64,000 bases of DNA, from the NCBI RefSeq assembly GCF_039727615.1, contig NZ_CP152474.1:2294001-2358000 (forward strand), in the 5' to 3' direction. The notes below the pieces were generated by a model. That model saw only the letters and a list, made by a program, of their open reading frames with translations. It was not told where the DNA came from and did no database searches. Origin of the DNA: Leclercia sp. S52 (lineage in GTDB: Bacteria; Pseudomonadota; Gammaproteobacteria; Enterobacterales; Enterobacteriaceae). The position numbers and the translations under genes were made by a program. Of the stretch, positions 1-8,900 are shown in pieces; the stretch's first letter is position 1, and each line of letters begins with the position of its first letter.

Positions 1-19
1 ATAACCCGGAGATACCACC

Positions 20-1015
20 ATGATGAACAAACTGGCTTACTCAACCCTGGCGCTGACCCTCTCTTTTGCGACCGTTTCCGCCTGTCAGGCCGAAGCGGCG
101 GGCACCGACTATGCCACCGCTTTTAAACAGATCCGCCAGATTGACGCGGGCGATCTGAATATTGGCTATGTCGATATCGGCCCGAAAAACGGCGAACCGG
201 TGATCCTGCTCCACGGCTGGCCGTATGATATTCAAAGCTATGCCCAGGTTGCCCCGGCGCTGGCGGCAAAAGGCTACCGGGTGATTGTGCCGTACAACCG
301 CGGATTCGGAACGACGCATTTTCTGTCGCCAGCCACGCCGCGCAACGGTCAGCCTGCGGCCATGGCGAAAGACGTTATTAACCTGATGGATGCCCTGAAA
401 ATCAAACGTGCGGTCTTCGCCGGTTACGACTGGGGTGCCAGAACGGCGGATATCGTGGCGGCACTGTGGCCGGAACGCGTGAAATCGCTGGTTTCGGTGA
501 GCGGGTATCTGATTGGTAATCAGAAAGCCGGGGAAAAACCGCTGCCGCCGCAGGCCGAGCTGCAGTGGTGGTATCAGTTCTACTTTGCCACCGAGCGCGG
601 CGAGAAGGGCTATGCCGCCAACACCCATGACTTTGCGAAACTGATCTGGACTCTCGCATCCCCCGGCTGGAAATTCAGCGATGCCACCTTCAACGTCAGC
701 GCCAAAGCGCTGGATAACCCGGATCACGTGGCGGTGACCATCAGCAACTACCGCTGGCGTCTGGGGCTGGAAAAAGGTGAGCGCCGCTACGACAGCTATG
801 AACAACGGCTGGCGGCCGCCCCGACCATCAGCGTACCAACCATCACCATTGAAGGCGACAATAACGGCGCGCCTCATCCGGCGCCTGAGGTGTATGCCGC
901 GAAATTCACCGGCAAATATCAGCATCGCACCTTTACCGGCAACATTGGCCACAATCCGGCGCAGGAAGATCCGCAGGATTTCGTCAAGGCGGTGGTGGAT
1001 GCGGATAAGTTATAA
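20..1015 (+). CDS. Exported epoxide-hydrolase-like alpha/beta hydrolase
   Basis: This 331-residue alpha/beta-fold hydrolase resembles the epoxide hydrolase/haloalkane dehalogenase branch. HGWP at residues 65-68 forms the oxyanion-hole motif. GYDWG puts an aspartate nucleophile at D137, where a lipase would have serine, and the C-terminal GHN gives a catalytic histidine at H311. The N-terminus is a secretion signal of about 21 residues. It ends in V-S-A-C, so the product may be a lipoprotein anchored at C22 rather than a free periplasmic enzyme. Two adjacent ATGs (20 and 23) follow a GGAGA ribosome site. The substrate cannot be told from sequence. The next gene, a response regulator, starts 47 bases downstream on the same strand. 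Confidence 0.85.
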   Translation: MMNKLAYSTLALTLSFATVSACQAEAAGTDYATAFKQIRQIDAGDLNIGYVDIGPKNGEPVILLHGWPYDIQSYAQVAPALAAKGYRVIVPYNRGFGTTHFLSPATPRNGQPAAMAKDVINLMDALKIKRAVFAGYDWGARTADIVAALWPERVKSLVSVSGYLIGNQKAGEKPLPPQAELQWWYQFYFATERGEKGYAANTHDFAKLIWTLASPGWKFSDATFNVSAKALDNPDHVAVTISNYRWRLGLEKGERRYDSYEQRLAAAPTISVPTITIEGDNNGAPHPAPEVYAAKFTGKYQHRTFTGNIGHNPAQEDPQDFVKAVVDADKL

Positions 1016-1062
1016 GCAATCTATGCTATTTTTGGCGAATCGCTGATTAACAGGAGCTTAGG

Positions 1063-1803
1063 GTGGAGACAACCGATCACATTCTTGTCGTCGATGACGA
1101 CCGGGATATCCGCGAGCTGGTCGTCGATTACCTGCTGAAATCGGGCTATCGCGCTACCGGCGCCGCCAACGGCAAAGAGATGCGCGCCGTGCTCGATAAG
1201 CAGGCTGTCGATCTGGTGGTGCTGGATATCATGATGCCCGGCGACGACGGACTGACCCTGTGCCGCCAGCTGCGCAGCGGCCAACATAAAGATCTGCCGA
1301 TTTTGATGTTGACCGCGCGCCACGACGACATGGATCGCATTCTGGGTCTGGAGATGGGGGCGGACGATTATGTGGTCAAACCCTTTGTGGCGCGTGAGCT
1401 GCTGGCGCGGATCAAAGCCATACTGCGCCGCTTTCGCACGCTGCCGCCCAACCTGCAGGTGACCGAAGCCGGGCGGATCATCGCCTTTGGTGACTGGCAG
1501 CTCGACACCAGCGCCCGTCATCTGCTGGATGCCACCGGCACCATCGTGGCGCTGAGCGGGGCCGAGTACCGTCTGCTGCGGGTGTTTGTCGACCATCCCC
1601 AGCGCGTGTTAACCCGCGATCAGCTGCTGAATTTCACCCAGGGCCGGGACGCGGAGCTGTTCGAGCGCTCAATCGATCTGCTGGTCAGCCGGGTGCGCCA
1701 GCGGCTGAATGAGGATGCGCGCACCCCGCTGTATATAAAAACAGTACGCAGCGAAGGCTATGTCTTTTCGATGCCGGTGAGCATTCTTGAGGCTAAAGAG
1801 TGA
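1063..1803 (+). CDS. OmpR-family response regulator
   Basis: The 246-residue protein has an N-terminal receiver domain with acidic pocket D11-D13, phospho-acceptor D55 in LDIMMP, and the conserved lysine in VVKPF near residue 106. A C-terminal winged-helix DNA-binding domain follows, ending in the typical RSEGYVF strand. It starts with GTG behind a good AGGAG site. The stop overlaps the start of the downstream sensor kinase by four bases (GTGA), so the two are translationally coupled and are almost certainly cognate partners. Sequence is OmpR-like in general. I cannot assign it to a named E. coli system, and the regulated genes are unknown. Confidence 0.93.
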   Translation: METTDHILVVDDDRDIRELVVDYLLKSGYRATGAANGKEMRAVLDKQAVDLVVLDIMMPGDDGLTLCRQLRSGQHKDLPILMLTARHDDMDRILGLEMGADDYVVKPFVARELLARIKAILRRFRTLPPNLQVTEAGRIIAFGDWQLDTSARHLLDATGTIVALSGAEYRLLRVFVDHPQRVLTRDQLLNFTQGRDAELFERSIDLLVSRVRQRLNEDARTPLYIKTVRSEGYVFSMPVSILEAKE

Positions 1804-3101
1804 GGCTCTGGCCGCGTTCGCTGCATTATCGTCTGCTGCTGATCGTCCTGGTGGGGCTGCTGTTAGCCAACGGTTTGAGCCTGACTCTGGTGATGGCCGA
1901 GCGAATGAGCAGCGTGCGCAACGTGATGCTGGGCAATCTGCAGGACGATGTCTCAACCAGCGTGGCGATTCTGGACCGGCTGCCTGCGAATGAGCGGGCG
2001 CAGTGGCTTCCACGCCTCGACCGGGATAACTATCACTACGTGCTGGGCCCCGGTGAGCCGGGCGCTCCGCCCGCTGACGCCCGTTCGCGGGATGCGGTCC
2101 GTACGATAACGGAGAGCCTTGAGACCCGGTATCCGCTGCGCTTCACGGCGGTGCCGGGCCCGGTTTCGCATATTCAGGCGCACCTGACGCTGCGCGACGG
2201 CTCGCCGCTGACGCTGGATCTCACCCCGCGGATGCCGCCGGTCGCCCGCTGGCTGCCGGTAGTGTTTATTATTCAGCTGCTGCTGGTGGCGATCTGCGCC
2301 TGGCTGGCGGTGCGCCAGGTGGTGCGTCCCTTTACCCGCTTTACCCGGGCGGTCGATACTCTTGAACCCGCCAGCCCCAATCCGCTGATCCTCACCGAGC
2401 AAGGCCCGCTGGAGGTACAACATGCTGCGCGGGCATTTAACGCCATGCAGGACAGGATCCAGACCTCGCTGAAGGAGAGGGCGCAGATCCTCGCCGCCAT
2501 CTCCCATGATTTACAGACGCCCATTACCCGAATGCGGCTGCGGGTGGAGATGGCCGACCAGCCGGAGCTGCGCGACAAGCTGACCCAGGATCTGGACAGC
2601 ATGACCCGGCTGGTACGGGAGGGGATCGACTATGCACGTTCGTCCGGGGTATCGCCCGAGCCGGTGCGCAACGTCGATCTCTATAACTTTATTGATACGC
2701 TGGTCTGTGATTACGCCGATACCGGCAAAAACGTGCAGTTTGTCGCGGCCCGAACCGCTTTGCCCTTGGCTACCCGCCCGCAGGCGTTGCACCGGATCCT
2801 CACCAATCTGCTCGATAACGCCCTGAAGTTTGGCGATGCCGCAGAGGTGAGGCTGACGGTGCACGACGAAAGGGTGCTGATCGCCGTGGAGGATAACGGC
2901 CCGGGTATTCCGGAGAACGAGCTGGCGGCGGTGTTGCAGCCGTTTTACCGGGTAGAATCCTCCCGCAACCGGGATACCGGCGGCACCGGGCTGGGGCTGG
3001 CGATTGCCGCTCAGCTTACCGCCCAGCTTGACGGCCAGTTGCAGCTGGCGAACCGGTCAGAGGGCGGACTTAGCGCGCGGATTACCTTGCCGGTGGTGTG
3101 A
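1800..3101 (+). CDS. EnvZ-like sensor histidine kinase
   Basis: This 433-residue inner-membrane kinase has a first membrane segment at about residues 8-30, a periplasmic sensor region, a second membrane segment at about 145-165, then a HAMP linker. The dimerisation domain carries the phosphorylated histidine H236 in SHDLQTP. The ATPase domain shows N (NLLDNALKFG), G1 (DNGPGIP) and G2 (GGTGLGLAIA) boxes. The arrangement and the ISHDLQTPITR motif are EnvZ-like. It starts with GTG inside the stop of the response-regulator gene. The sensed signal is unknown. A REP palindrome lies directly after the stop and may protect or end the transcript. Confidence 0.92.
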   Translation: MRLWPRSLHYRLLLIVLVGLLLANGLSLTLVMAERMSSVRNVMLGNLQDDVSTSVAILDRLPANERAQWLPRLDRDNYHYVLGPGEPGAPPADARSRDAVRTITESLETRYPLRFTAVPGPVSHIQAHLTLRDGSPLTLDLTPRMPPVARWLPVVFIIQLLLVAICAWLAVRQVVRPFTRFTRAVDTLEPASPNPLILTEQGPLEVQHAARAFNAMQDRIQTSLKERAQILAAISHDLQTPITRMRLRVEMADQPELRDKLTQDLDSMTRLVREGIDYARSSGVSPEPVRNVDLYNFIDTLVCDYADTGKNVQFVAARTALPLATRPQALHRILTNLLDNALKFGDAAEVRLTVHDERVLIAVEDNGPGIPENELAAVLQPFYRVESSRNRDTGGTGLGLAIAAQLTAQLDGQLQLANRSEGGLSARITLPVV

Positions 3102-3102
3102 A

Positions 3103-3188
3103 CTGCCGGGTGGCGGCTGCGCCTTACCCGGCCTACAAAACCCTTCCTTTGACCTTGTAGGCCCGGCAAGCGTAGCGCCGCCGGGCAG
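3103..3188. repeat. REP-type inverted repeat (BIME-like)
   Basis: Two inverted half-units, CTGCCGGGTGGCGGCTGCGC and its partner ending GCGCCGCCGGGCAG, are separated by a short spacer. They form a long imperfect hairpin immediately after the sensor kinase. The same unit recurs at 63521-63750 and in shortened form near 52.2 and 54.4 kb. It is a typical extragenic palindrome of enterobacteria. The remaining 160 bases up to 3351 show nothing else I can name. Confidence 0.85.
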
Positions 3189-3350
3189 TCAGGCCGCACT
3201 CAACCCACCATTTGTACCGCACTGTATCCCCGCGCTAAACGAATACACCACCTGACAAAACCCCCAGTTTCCCACACATGCCAGACACTCCACCACGCTT
3301 TAATAGCCTCACTGCAATCGTCGCAGCCAACCGCTTTAGTGAGGTGTGTT

Positions 3351-4542
3351 ATGTTTCTCGTGATCGCATTTTTAGGGGGGCATGGTCAGTCTGCTCAGCC
3401 CCTGTACGCTTCCCGTCATCCCGCTGCTGTTCGCCGGTTTTCGCGGCCAGAAGCGCCAGCTTATCGCCATGCTGTTCGGGATGGTGATCATGTTTACCCT
3501 GGTTGCCAGCCTCATCACCGTCGCCAGCGACTGGGTGGTCAGCGCCACTCTGGTCGGGCGCTGGATCGCCCTGGCGCTGTTGAGCCTGGCCGCGCTGGCC
3601 CTGATCTTCCCAGCCTTTGCTCAGCGCATCGCCGGGCCCGCATTACGTCTCGGTAACGCGCTCAATACCCGTAGCACCCGTACCGGAGGTCTGGCCTCGG
3701 CGCTGCTCGCCGGGCTGGCGGTCGGGCTGCTGTGGTCGCCGTGCGCCGGGCCGGTGTTGGGGGCCATTATCAGTCTGAGTATCGCAGGGCATAATCCGAT
3801 CGATACCGGTAGCCTGCTGGCGGCCTACGGCAGCGGCTGTGCGGTAATGCTCGCGCTGCTCGGCTTTAGCGGGCAGGCGCTGATTGCGCGGCTGAAAACC
3901 AAATCAGGGCTGATGGACGGGCTGCGAAAAGCGGCGGGTGTGGCGATGCTGATGTCGGTGGCCTTTACCGCGTTTGGTCTGAACAGCGTCTTTCAGGGAG
4001 CAAACGGCGTGGCAGACCGCCTGGAGAAGACGCTGCTGCAGCTGGCGCCGGAAAGCCAGCCTCAGCCGACCCTCCAGCCGGTCACGCAACCGGTCACCAC
4101 CAGCGCCATGCCGTCGCTTGAGGGTGGCACAGGATGGCTGAACGGCGAGCCGGTTACCCCGGCGTCGTTAAAAGGCAAAGTGGTGCTGATCGACTTCTGG
4201 ACCTGGGACTGCATCAACTGTCAGCACGCCCTGCCGCACGTTCGCGAGTGGGCCAATAAGTATCAGACCCAGGGGCTGGTGGTGATTGGCGTACATACCC
4301 CGGAATATCCGTGGGAAAAACCGCTGGCGTCGGTGCAGCAGGCCATCAATAAATGGCAGCTCCCGTACCGGGTGGTGGCCGACAACAACTACAAAATCTG
4401 GACGGCCTTCGGCAATCGTTACTGGCCGGCGCACTACTTCTTCGATGCCAAAGGTCAGCTGCGTTACGCCTCTTTCGGGGAGGGGAATAACGACAGGCAG
4501 GAGCAGGTGATCCAGCAGCTGCTGAAAGAGGCGAAGGCGTAA
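3351..4542 (+). CDS. DipZ-like CcdA-thioredoxin fusion (one frameshift as read)
   Basis: This is a membrane thiol-redox protein. The N-terminal half is a DsbD/CcdA-type transmembrane domain with the characteristic SLLSPCTLPVIPLLF segment and a second WSPCAGPVLGA segment. These carry the paired cysteines that move electrons across the inner membrane. The C-terminal half is a periplasmic thioredoxin/redoxin domain with WTWDCINC (Cys277 and Cys280 counted from 3382). Such fusions are annotated as cytochrome c biogenesis protein DipZ. The expected N-terminus MFLVIAFLGG starts at 3351 but leaves frame at a run of six G (3375-3380). With five G it joins directly to MVSLLSPC. As read, translation could only begin at 3382, inside the first membrane helix. 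It ends base-to-base with tam on the other strand. Confidence 0.85.
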
Positions 4543-5304
4543 TTAAGGTACGCGTCTGGCGACGATAAACAGTCGCGGAAAGGCCAGCAGTATCTGCCCA
4601 TTCTCCTGCAGCGGATACTGCTCTTCGAGCAGCTGATGATAGCGATGCAGATAGCGTTGTTGCTCGCGCTCATTCAGCTCCTGCAGCCAGGGACGCAGGC
4701 CGGTGGCGCTTACCCAGTCGATAATCGCCTGGTGAGAACTCATCTGGTGGTAATAGGTGGTGCGCCAGATATCAACCTCGCAACCCGCCTCGGTCAGAAT
4801 ATCGTAATAGGCATGCACCCCCGGCAGGGCCGCGCGGCCGCGATCCGGATAATCCTGTTCAAAAGCCACTTCACGCATCAGCACGTGGGTCGGTTCCTGA
4901 AAGTTATCCGGCATCTGGATCGCCAGCACGCCGTGCAGCTTCAGCAGCGAGACCAGGTGCGGCAGCAGTTCGTAGTGGTCATCCACCACCCACTGCAACG
5001 AAGCGTTGGCGTAAATCACGCTCAGGGCCTGTTCCGGACGATAGTGGCGAATATCGGCCTCAACAAACCGACAGCCCGGCAACGCCGCTCTGGCTTCTGC
5101 CAGCATGGCCGGCGACGTATCCACCCCGGTGATACGTGCCGAGGGCCATCGCTGCTGGAGCAGCGCCGTGCTGTTGCCTGGCCCGCATCCCAGATCGACC
5201 ACATCGGTGACCTCATCCAGCGCAATGCGGGAGAGAAGCTCTAAGGCGGGGCGGGTGCGTTCTGCGCCGTATTGCAGATACAGGGCGGGGTTCCAGTCGG
5301 TCAT
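4543..5304 (-). CDS. tam: Trans-aconitate 2-methyltransferase
   Basis: The 253-residue protein matches E. coli Tam in length and sequence from its first residues ([20 protein letters not shown]). The SAM-binding motif [12 protein letters not shown] lies at about residues 36-47. The enzyme methylates trans-aconitate, an inhibitor of aconitase formed spontaneously from cis-aconitate, and so detoxifies it. It is a cytosolic monomeric class I methyltransferase. It converges with the DipZ-like gene without a gap, and I see no clear terminator between them. Confidence 0.93.
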   Translation of the reverse strand: MTDWNPALYLQYGAERTRPALELLSRIALDEVTDVVDLGCGPGNSTALLQQRWPSARITGVDTSPAMLAEARAALPGCRFVEADIRHYRPEQALSVIYANASLQWVVDDHYELLPHLVSLLKLHGVLAIQMPDNFQEPTHVLMREVAFEQDYPDRGRAALPGVHAYYDILTEAGCEVDIWRTTYYHQMSSHQAIIDWVSATGLRPWLQELNEREQQRYLHRYHQLLEEQYPLQENGQILLAFPRLFIVARRVP

Positions 5305-5388
5305 GCAGGCATCTCCGGTTTGCTCTTTTCAGAAGTGTAGATGATGAGGTTTGCGGGGTGACAGAAATCCGTTTCTGTCGGTGCGATT

Positions 5389-5976
5389 TCACCAGAGGAT
5401 CCTCTTCAGGGCCACGTGATACAGCAGCATGATGGTTTTGCCATCGACAATAATGCCGTCATCAATGGCCTGCAACGCCTGCCCGATGGGCCACTCCAGC
5501 ACCTCGATGTCTTCACCTTCGGCCTCAATGCCGCCGCCTTCGCCGGTGCGATCCCCGGGAAGATACTCCGCGATGTAAAAGTAGAGTTTCTCGGTGACCG
5601 AACCGGGGCTCATAAAGGCTTCGAAGACCTTCTCCACGTGGTCGATCTGATACCCGGTCTCTTCTTCCGCTTCGGCTTTGATGCGCTTTTCCGGCGCCAT
5701 GTTATCGAGCAGGCCGGCGGCGGTTTCAATCAGATAGCCGTCGTGACCGTTGATGTACACCGGAAAGCGGAACTGGCGGGTGAGGATCACCGTCCGTTTT
5801 TCGCGGTTATAGAGCAGGATGGTTGCGCCATTGCCCCGGTCATAGGCTTCGCGGTTCTGGCGTTGCCACTCCCCGTTACGGCGGCGTACGTCGAAGGTGT
5901 ATTTTTTGAGGGTGTACCAGTCATCTGACAACGTTTTGCTGTCGAGAATGCGTACTTCTGCACGATTTGATTGCAC
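5389..5976 (-). CDS. NudK-like Nudix hydrolase
   Basis: The 195-residue protein resembles E. coli NudK (GDP-mannose pyrophosphatase) along its length, including EAYDRGNGATILLYN and AGLLDN. The Nudix box with EAEEETGY lies at about residues 88-109 and binds Mg2+ for diphosphate cleavage. I place the start at GTG 5976. A perfect GGAGG lies a few bases upstream, and the protein then begins where the family begins. An upstream ATG at 6078 would add 34 unrelated residues and run into the divergent regulator. It may be a NudK paralogue, so the sugar-nucleotide substrate is inferred only. Confidence 0.85.
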   Translation of the reverse strand: MQSNRAEVRILDSKTLSDDWYTLKKYTFDVRRRNGEWQRQNREAYDRGNGATILLYNREKRTVILTRQFRFPVYINGHDGYLIETAAGLLDNMAPEKRIKAEAEEETGYQIDHVEKVFEAFMSPGSVTEKLYFYIAEYLPGDRTGEGGGIEAEGEDIEVLEWPIGQALQAIDDGIIVDGKTIMLLYHVALKRILW

Positions 5977-6063
5977 GGTGCCTCCTGTTTTCGTAGAGTA
6001 AGCATCATAAACTGCACGTTCGTGCAATATCAAGATCAAACATGCAACTTCAGGAACCGACCC

Positions 6064-6820
6064 ATGCTCACTCGTCAACGCAAACAGCTGATCCTCGAAA
6101 AACTGAATTCCGATGGGCAGGTGTTATCCAAAACCCTTAGCCTGGAGTTTGAGGTGTCGGAAGATACCATTCGCCGGGATCTGCGTGAGCTGGCGGCCGA
6201 GGGGCGTTTACAGCGGGTACACGGCGGCGCGTTGCCGGCATCAAAGGCGGTCTCCAGCTTTGCCGAACGCAGCAGCCTGGGCATTGAGGCGAAAAAGCGG
6301 GTGGCGCAGAAGGGCGTCGGGCTGATCTCGCCCGGCCAGGTGGTGATTATCGACGGCGGAACCACGACCACCGAACTGGTGCGCTGCCTGCCTGTGGATC
6401 TGCCTTTCACAGCGGTGACCCACAGCCCGGGCATTGCCCTGGCGCTGGTGGATTATCCCCTGGTGGAGGTGATCCTGATTGGCGGGCGCCTGTTCCGCCA
6501 CTCGGTCGTCACGGTCGGCGCCGCGGCTATTGAAGGCATTGCGCATATCCATGCCGATCTGTTTTTCATGGGGGGTCACCGGGATCCATCCTGAGGCCGG
6601 GTTAACCACCGGAGATTATGAAGAAGCGTGCATCAAACGTGCATTTTCCGGCAGAGCCGCAGAAACGGTTGTGCTGGCGTCCCCGGAAAAAGTTAATACC
6701 GCATCGTCCTTCCTGATCGGCGAGCTTTCGCTGATTAACACCGTGGTGGTTGAACCGGACACCGACAGCCGTTGGGTGGACGCGGTGAGCCAGCAGGGGG
6801 TTTTGGTTGTGAAAGCGTGA
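6064..6820 (+). CDS. DeoR-family transcriptional regulator (one frameshift as read)
   Basis: The N-terminal winged helix (SEDTIRRDLRELAAEGRLQRVHGGA) is the DeoR signature. The effector domain has the phosphosugar-binding DGGTTTTELV loop. The full product would be 251 residues. Frame is lost at six G (6570-6575) after ADLFFMG. With five G the text runs on as VTGIHPEAGLTTGDYEEACIKRA, the usual continuation of this family. As read the protein stops at 6594 and loses about a third of the effector domain. It diverges from the NudK-like gene, which it may control. Confidence 0.82.
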
Positions 6821-6919
6821 CTTGTGTAACTCCAGTATTGTGTGCCTTAATGCGTTTTTTCAGCGTTAATTATCATATTTTGTGTCTTAAGCTACATGGC
6901 GTAGTAATGGAAATAACTC

Positions 6920-6956
6920 TATAATATTGTGGGTTAACGTCAAAATACGCCGTTAA
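6920..6956 (+). promoter_or_regulatory. Promoter and likely operator of the hipBA-like locus
   Basis: A consensus -10 box TATAAT is at 6920-6925. A perfect inverted repeat TTAACG-N11-CGTTAA follows at 6934-6956, between the -10 box and the start of the XRE gene at 6968. A palindrome there fits autorepression by the HTH antitoxin. The -35 region is weak. The operator role is inferred from position and symmetry. Confidence 0.5.
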
Positions 6957-6967
6957 GGTACAAAATA

Positions 6968-7282
6968 ATGGATTTAAACTTCAAAAAGCCTGATGAGATC
7001 GTTAAGTCACTTTGTGAGCGGCTACGCCAGGAGCGTATCCGACGCCAGTTTACCCAGGCCGAACTGGCGCAACGGGCTGGCGTAGGGGTGAATACGGTTT
7101 CAAACCTGGAGGCGGGGCGCAATGTCGGCTTTGAAGTTGTGGTTCGAGTGGCGATGGTGCTGGGCCTTACCCGGGAACTGGAAAACCTGTTTCTGCCGCA
7201 GCTGGAGAGCCTGGACGATCTTCGCCGCTTCGAAGCCAGCGCCACCCGTCAGCGTATAAGGAAAAGGAGTCATAATGCCTGA
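6968..7282 (+). CDS. XRE-family HTH antitoxin-like regulator (HipB-like)
   Basis: The 104-residue protein has one Cro/CI-type helix-turn-helix at about residues 20-75 (FTQAELAQRAGVGVNTVSNLEAGRNVG). Its gene overlaps the start of a HipA-family remnant by eight bases. That order is the standard antitoxin-toxin arrangement of hip loci. It is unrelated in detail to the intact HipB at 36 kb. With the toxin gene broken it probably survives as a lone repressor. Confidence 0.82.
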   Translation: MDLNFKKPDEIVKSLCERLRQERIRRQFTQAELAQRAGVGVNTVSNLEAGRNVGFEVVVRVAMVLGLTRELENLFLPQLESLDDLRRFEASATRQRIRKRSHNA

Positions 7283-8140
7283 TCGCGTAGAGGTTTATTA
7301 CGAAGGTTCGGGAGGTGATGGAAGGCGAAGGCGGGGCATTTTTTACACCGGCTGCTGCAGTTGGGTGGTTCCCCGCAGGGGGCGAGACCCAAAGCCTTGC
7401 TGTATCGTGACACTGTCACTGGAAGATTCACGACGGTCCCTGCCACGAGCTATGAGCCATGGCTGATTAAATTTCCTGCCAGAGATGAACCTGCCGAAGT
7501 ATGTGCCATTGAGATGGTTTATGCCCAGTGCCTGCGCGACTGCGGCATTGATACACCGCAAACAGAATATTTTGATCTGCCGGGCGGTTATGCGGCATTC
7601 GCCAGCAAACGCTTCGATCGGCAAGCCGGGATGCGGGTTCCGATGCAAAGCCTGGCAGCATTTACCGGGGCGGATTATCGTGCGCCGGGCGCACTGGATT
7701 ACGCCACGTTTTTACGCGCCACGCAGTTCTGTACCAACGATGTGCGTGAGAAAGCGCGCGCCTTTGCCCGAATTGTCTTTAACGTCATCTTCAATAACCG
7801 CGACGATCACCCAAAAAACTTCGCTTACTTGATGTCTGCGGACGGGACATGGTCACTGGCACCTGCGTTTGATGTCACCTGGAACGAAGGCCCTGGTGGC
7901 TATCATCAGATGGATGTCATGGGCGAGGCGCTGAATATTAAGAAGCAGCATCTGCTGTGGTTGGGCACTCAGGAGGCGGACCTCAGTGAAGCGCAGGTAA
8001 ACCAGGTTATTACGCGCATCGCCGATGTCGCAAGCGGGTTTTCCGTGTATGCCGAAGCGCTGCTTCCGGGAAAGATCACTCCGGCTACGCGACATGCCAT
8101 GCAAAAGCAAATTGATGCGAACATCAGCCAGCTCCGTTAA
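7275..8140 (+). pseudogene. HipA-family kinase remnant, N-terminal domain deleted
   Basis: The first 13 codons (MPDRVEVYYEGSG) are a normal HipA start. The text then jumps to the middle of the kinase (VMEGEGGAFLHRLLQLGGSPQGARPKALLY) in a different frame, so roughly the whole HipA N-domain is missing. A run of six T at 7339-7344, where five are expected, adds a second shift. The rest is intact from 7361. It has the nucleotide-binding WLIKFPA, the catalytic loop NRDDHPKN and the metal-binding APAFDV. In the family this is a Ser/Thr kinase toxin. The 259-codon open stretch is too short for a complete HipA or for the split-type HipT, and no separate HipS-like gene is present. Confidence 0.8.
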
Positions 8141-8205
8141 ACAGGAAGAGCGCAGCCGCATAGGCTACGCTTCAGCTAATGCGTGTTTAACAAAAGGACT
8201 GCGTA

Positions 8206-8541
8206 ATGCTGCAAAAAATCAGCCTGATATCTCTCGCCTGTTTGCTGTTTACCGGATGTATGTCCAACGAGGGCACATCCCCGGAAGAGAAGAAGTTTCG
8301 CAAAGTTGAGGCCGCGGCCAGCGAGTGCGCCGAAATTGTGAAAAACCAGACCATCGAACTCACCGCCGAGGGGAAGGATGCCAACACCCGCTGGACGACC
8401 ATAGAGTACGTGGCGTCTGACCAGCGCACCCGCACGGTGGAGTATCGCACCTCCTCGGTGCTGGATAACGGCGAGCCGGGCAAGGCCTGGCAAACCTGTA
8501 TGTCGGACAAAAAAGCCCTTGTTCCTGAGTTGAAAATCTAA
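8206..8541 (+). CDS. Small predicted lipoprotein
   Basis: The 111-residue protein has a short signal peptide with a clear lipobox, LFTGC, so cleavage would leave Cys18 lipidated. The mature part is hydrophilic with two further cysteines (SECAEI and WQTCMSD) that could form a disulfide. An AAGGA site precedes the ATG. I do not recognise the family. It lies alone between the hip-like remnant and the autotransporter. Confidence 0.75.
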   Translation: MLQKISLISLACLLFTGCMSNEGTSPEEKKFRKVEAAASECAEIVKNQTIELTAEGKDANTRWTTIEYVASDQRTRTVEYRTSSVLDNGEPGKAWQTCMSDKKALVPELKI

Positions 8542-8900
8542 TCTTCGGGCGGGAGTTGCACTTTTCTCCCGCCGATGAAACAAAATGTTAGTATCCTAAA
8601 CATTATTTATATGGCGTTGACGATCTTGTTCTATTCATTCTTATAATCACAAAGGGTTATAAATATAATATCTGATTTATGCGGGCGGGTTGCGCGGCAT
8701 AAACGGTCAAAAGCATTCATCGCATGAATCTATTAATATAAAAATTACACTTGCCTTATCTCTTTTTCAATTAGGGATTAAATCACGACCTCGTAATTAA
8801 TATTACAAATGGCAGGCGGCAAGACTATTCTTAATTCATTTTTATTGCGTAAAAATCTCCCCGGAAATTCACATATCAGAATCATCCTGGAGAATTACAA
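8542..8900. other. AT-rich intergenic region upstream of the autotransporter
   Basis: There are 359 bases without a gene. A perfect 8-bp stem (GGCGGGAG/CTCCCGCC, 8548-8573, 10-base loop) follows the lipoprotein but lacks a T tract. The rest is markedly AT-rich compared with its surroundings. That is typical of H-NS-silenced or acquired surface genes, but I cannot point to a specific promoter. Confidence 0.5.
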
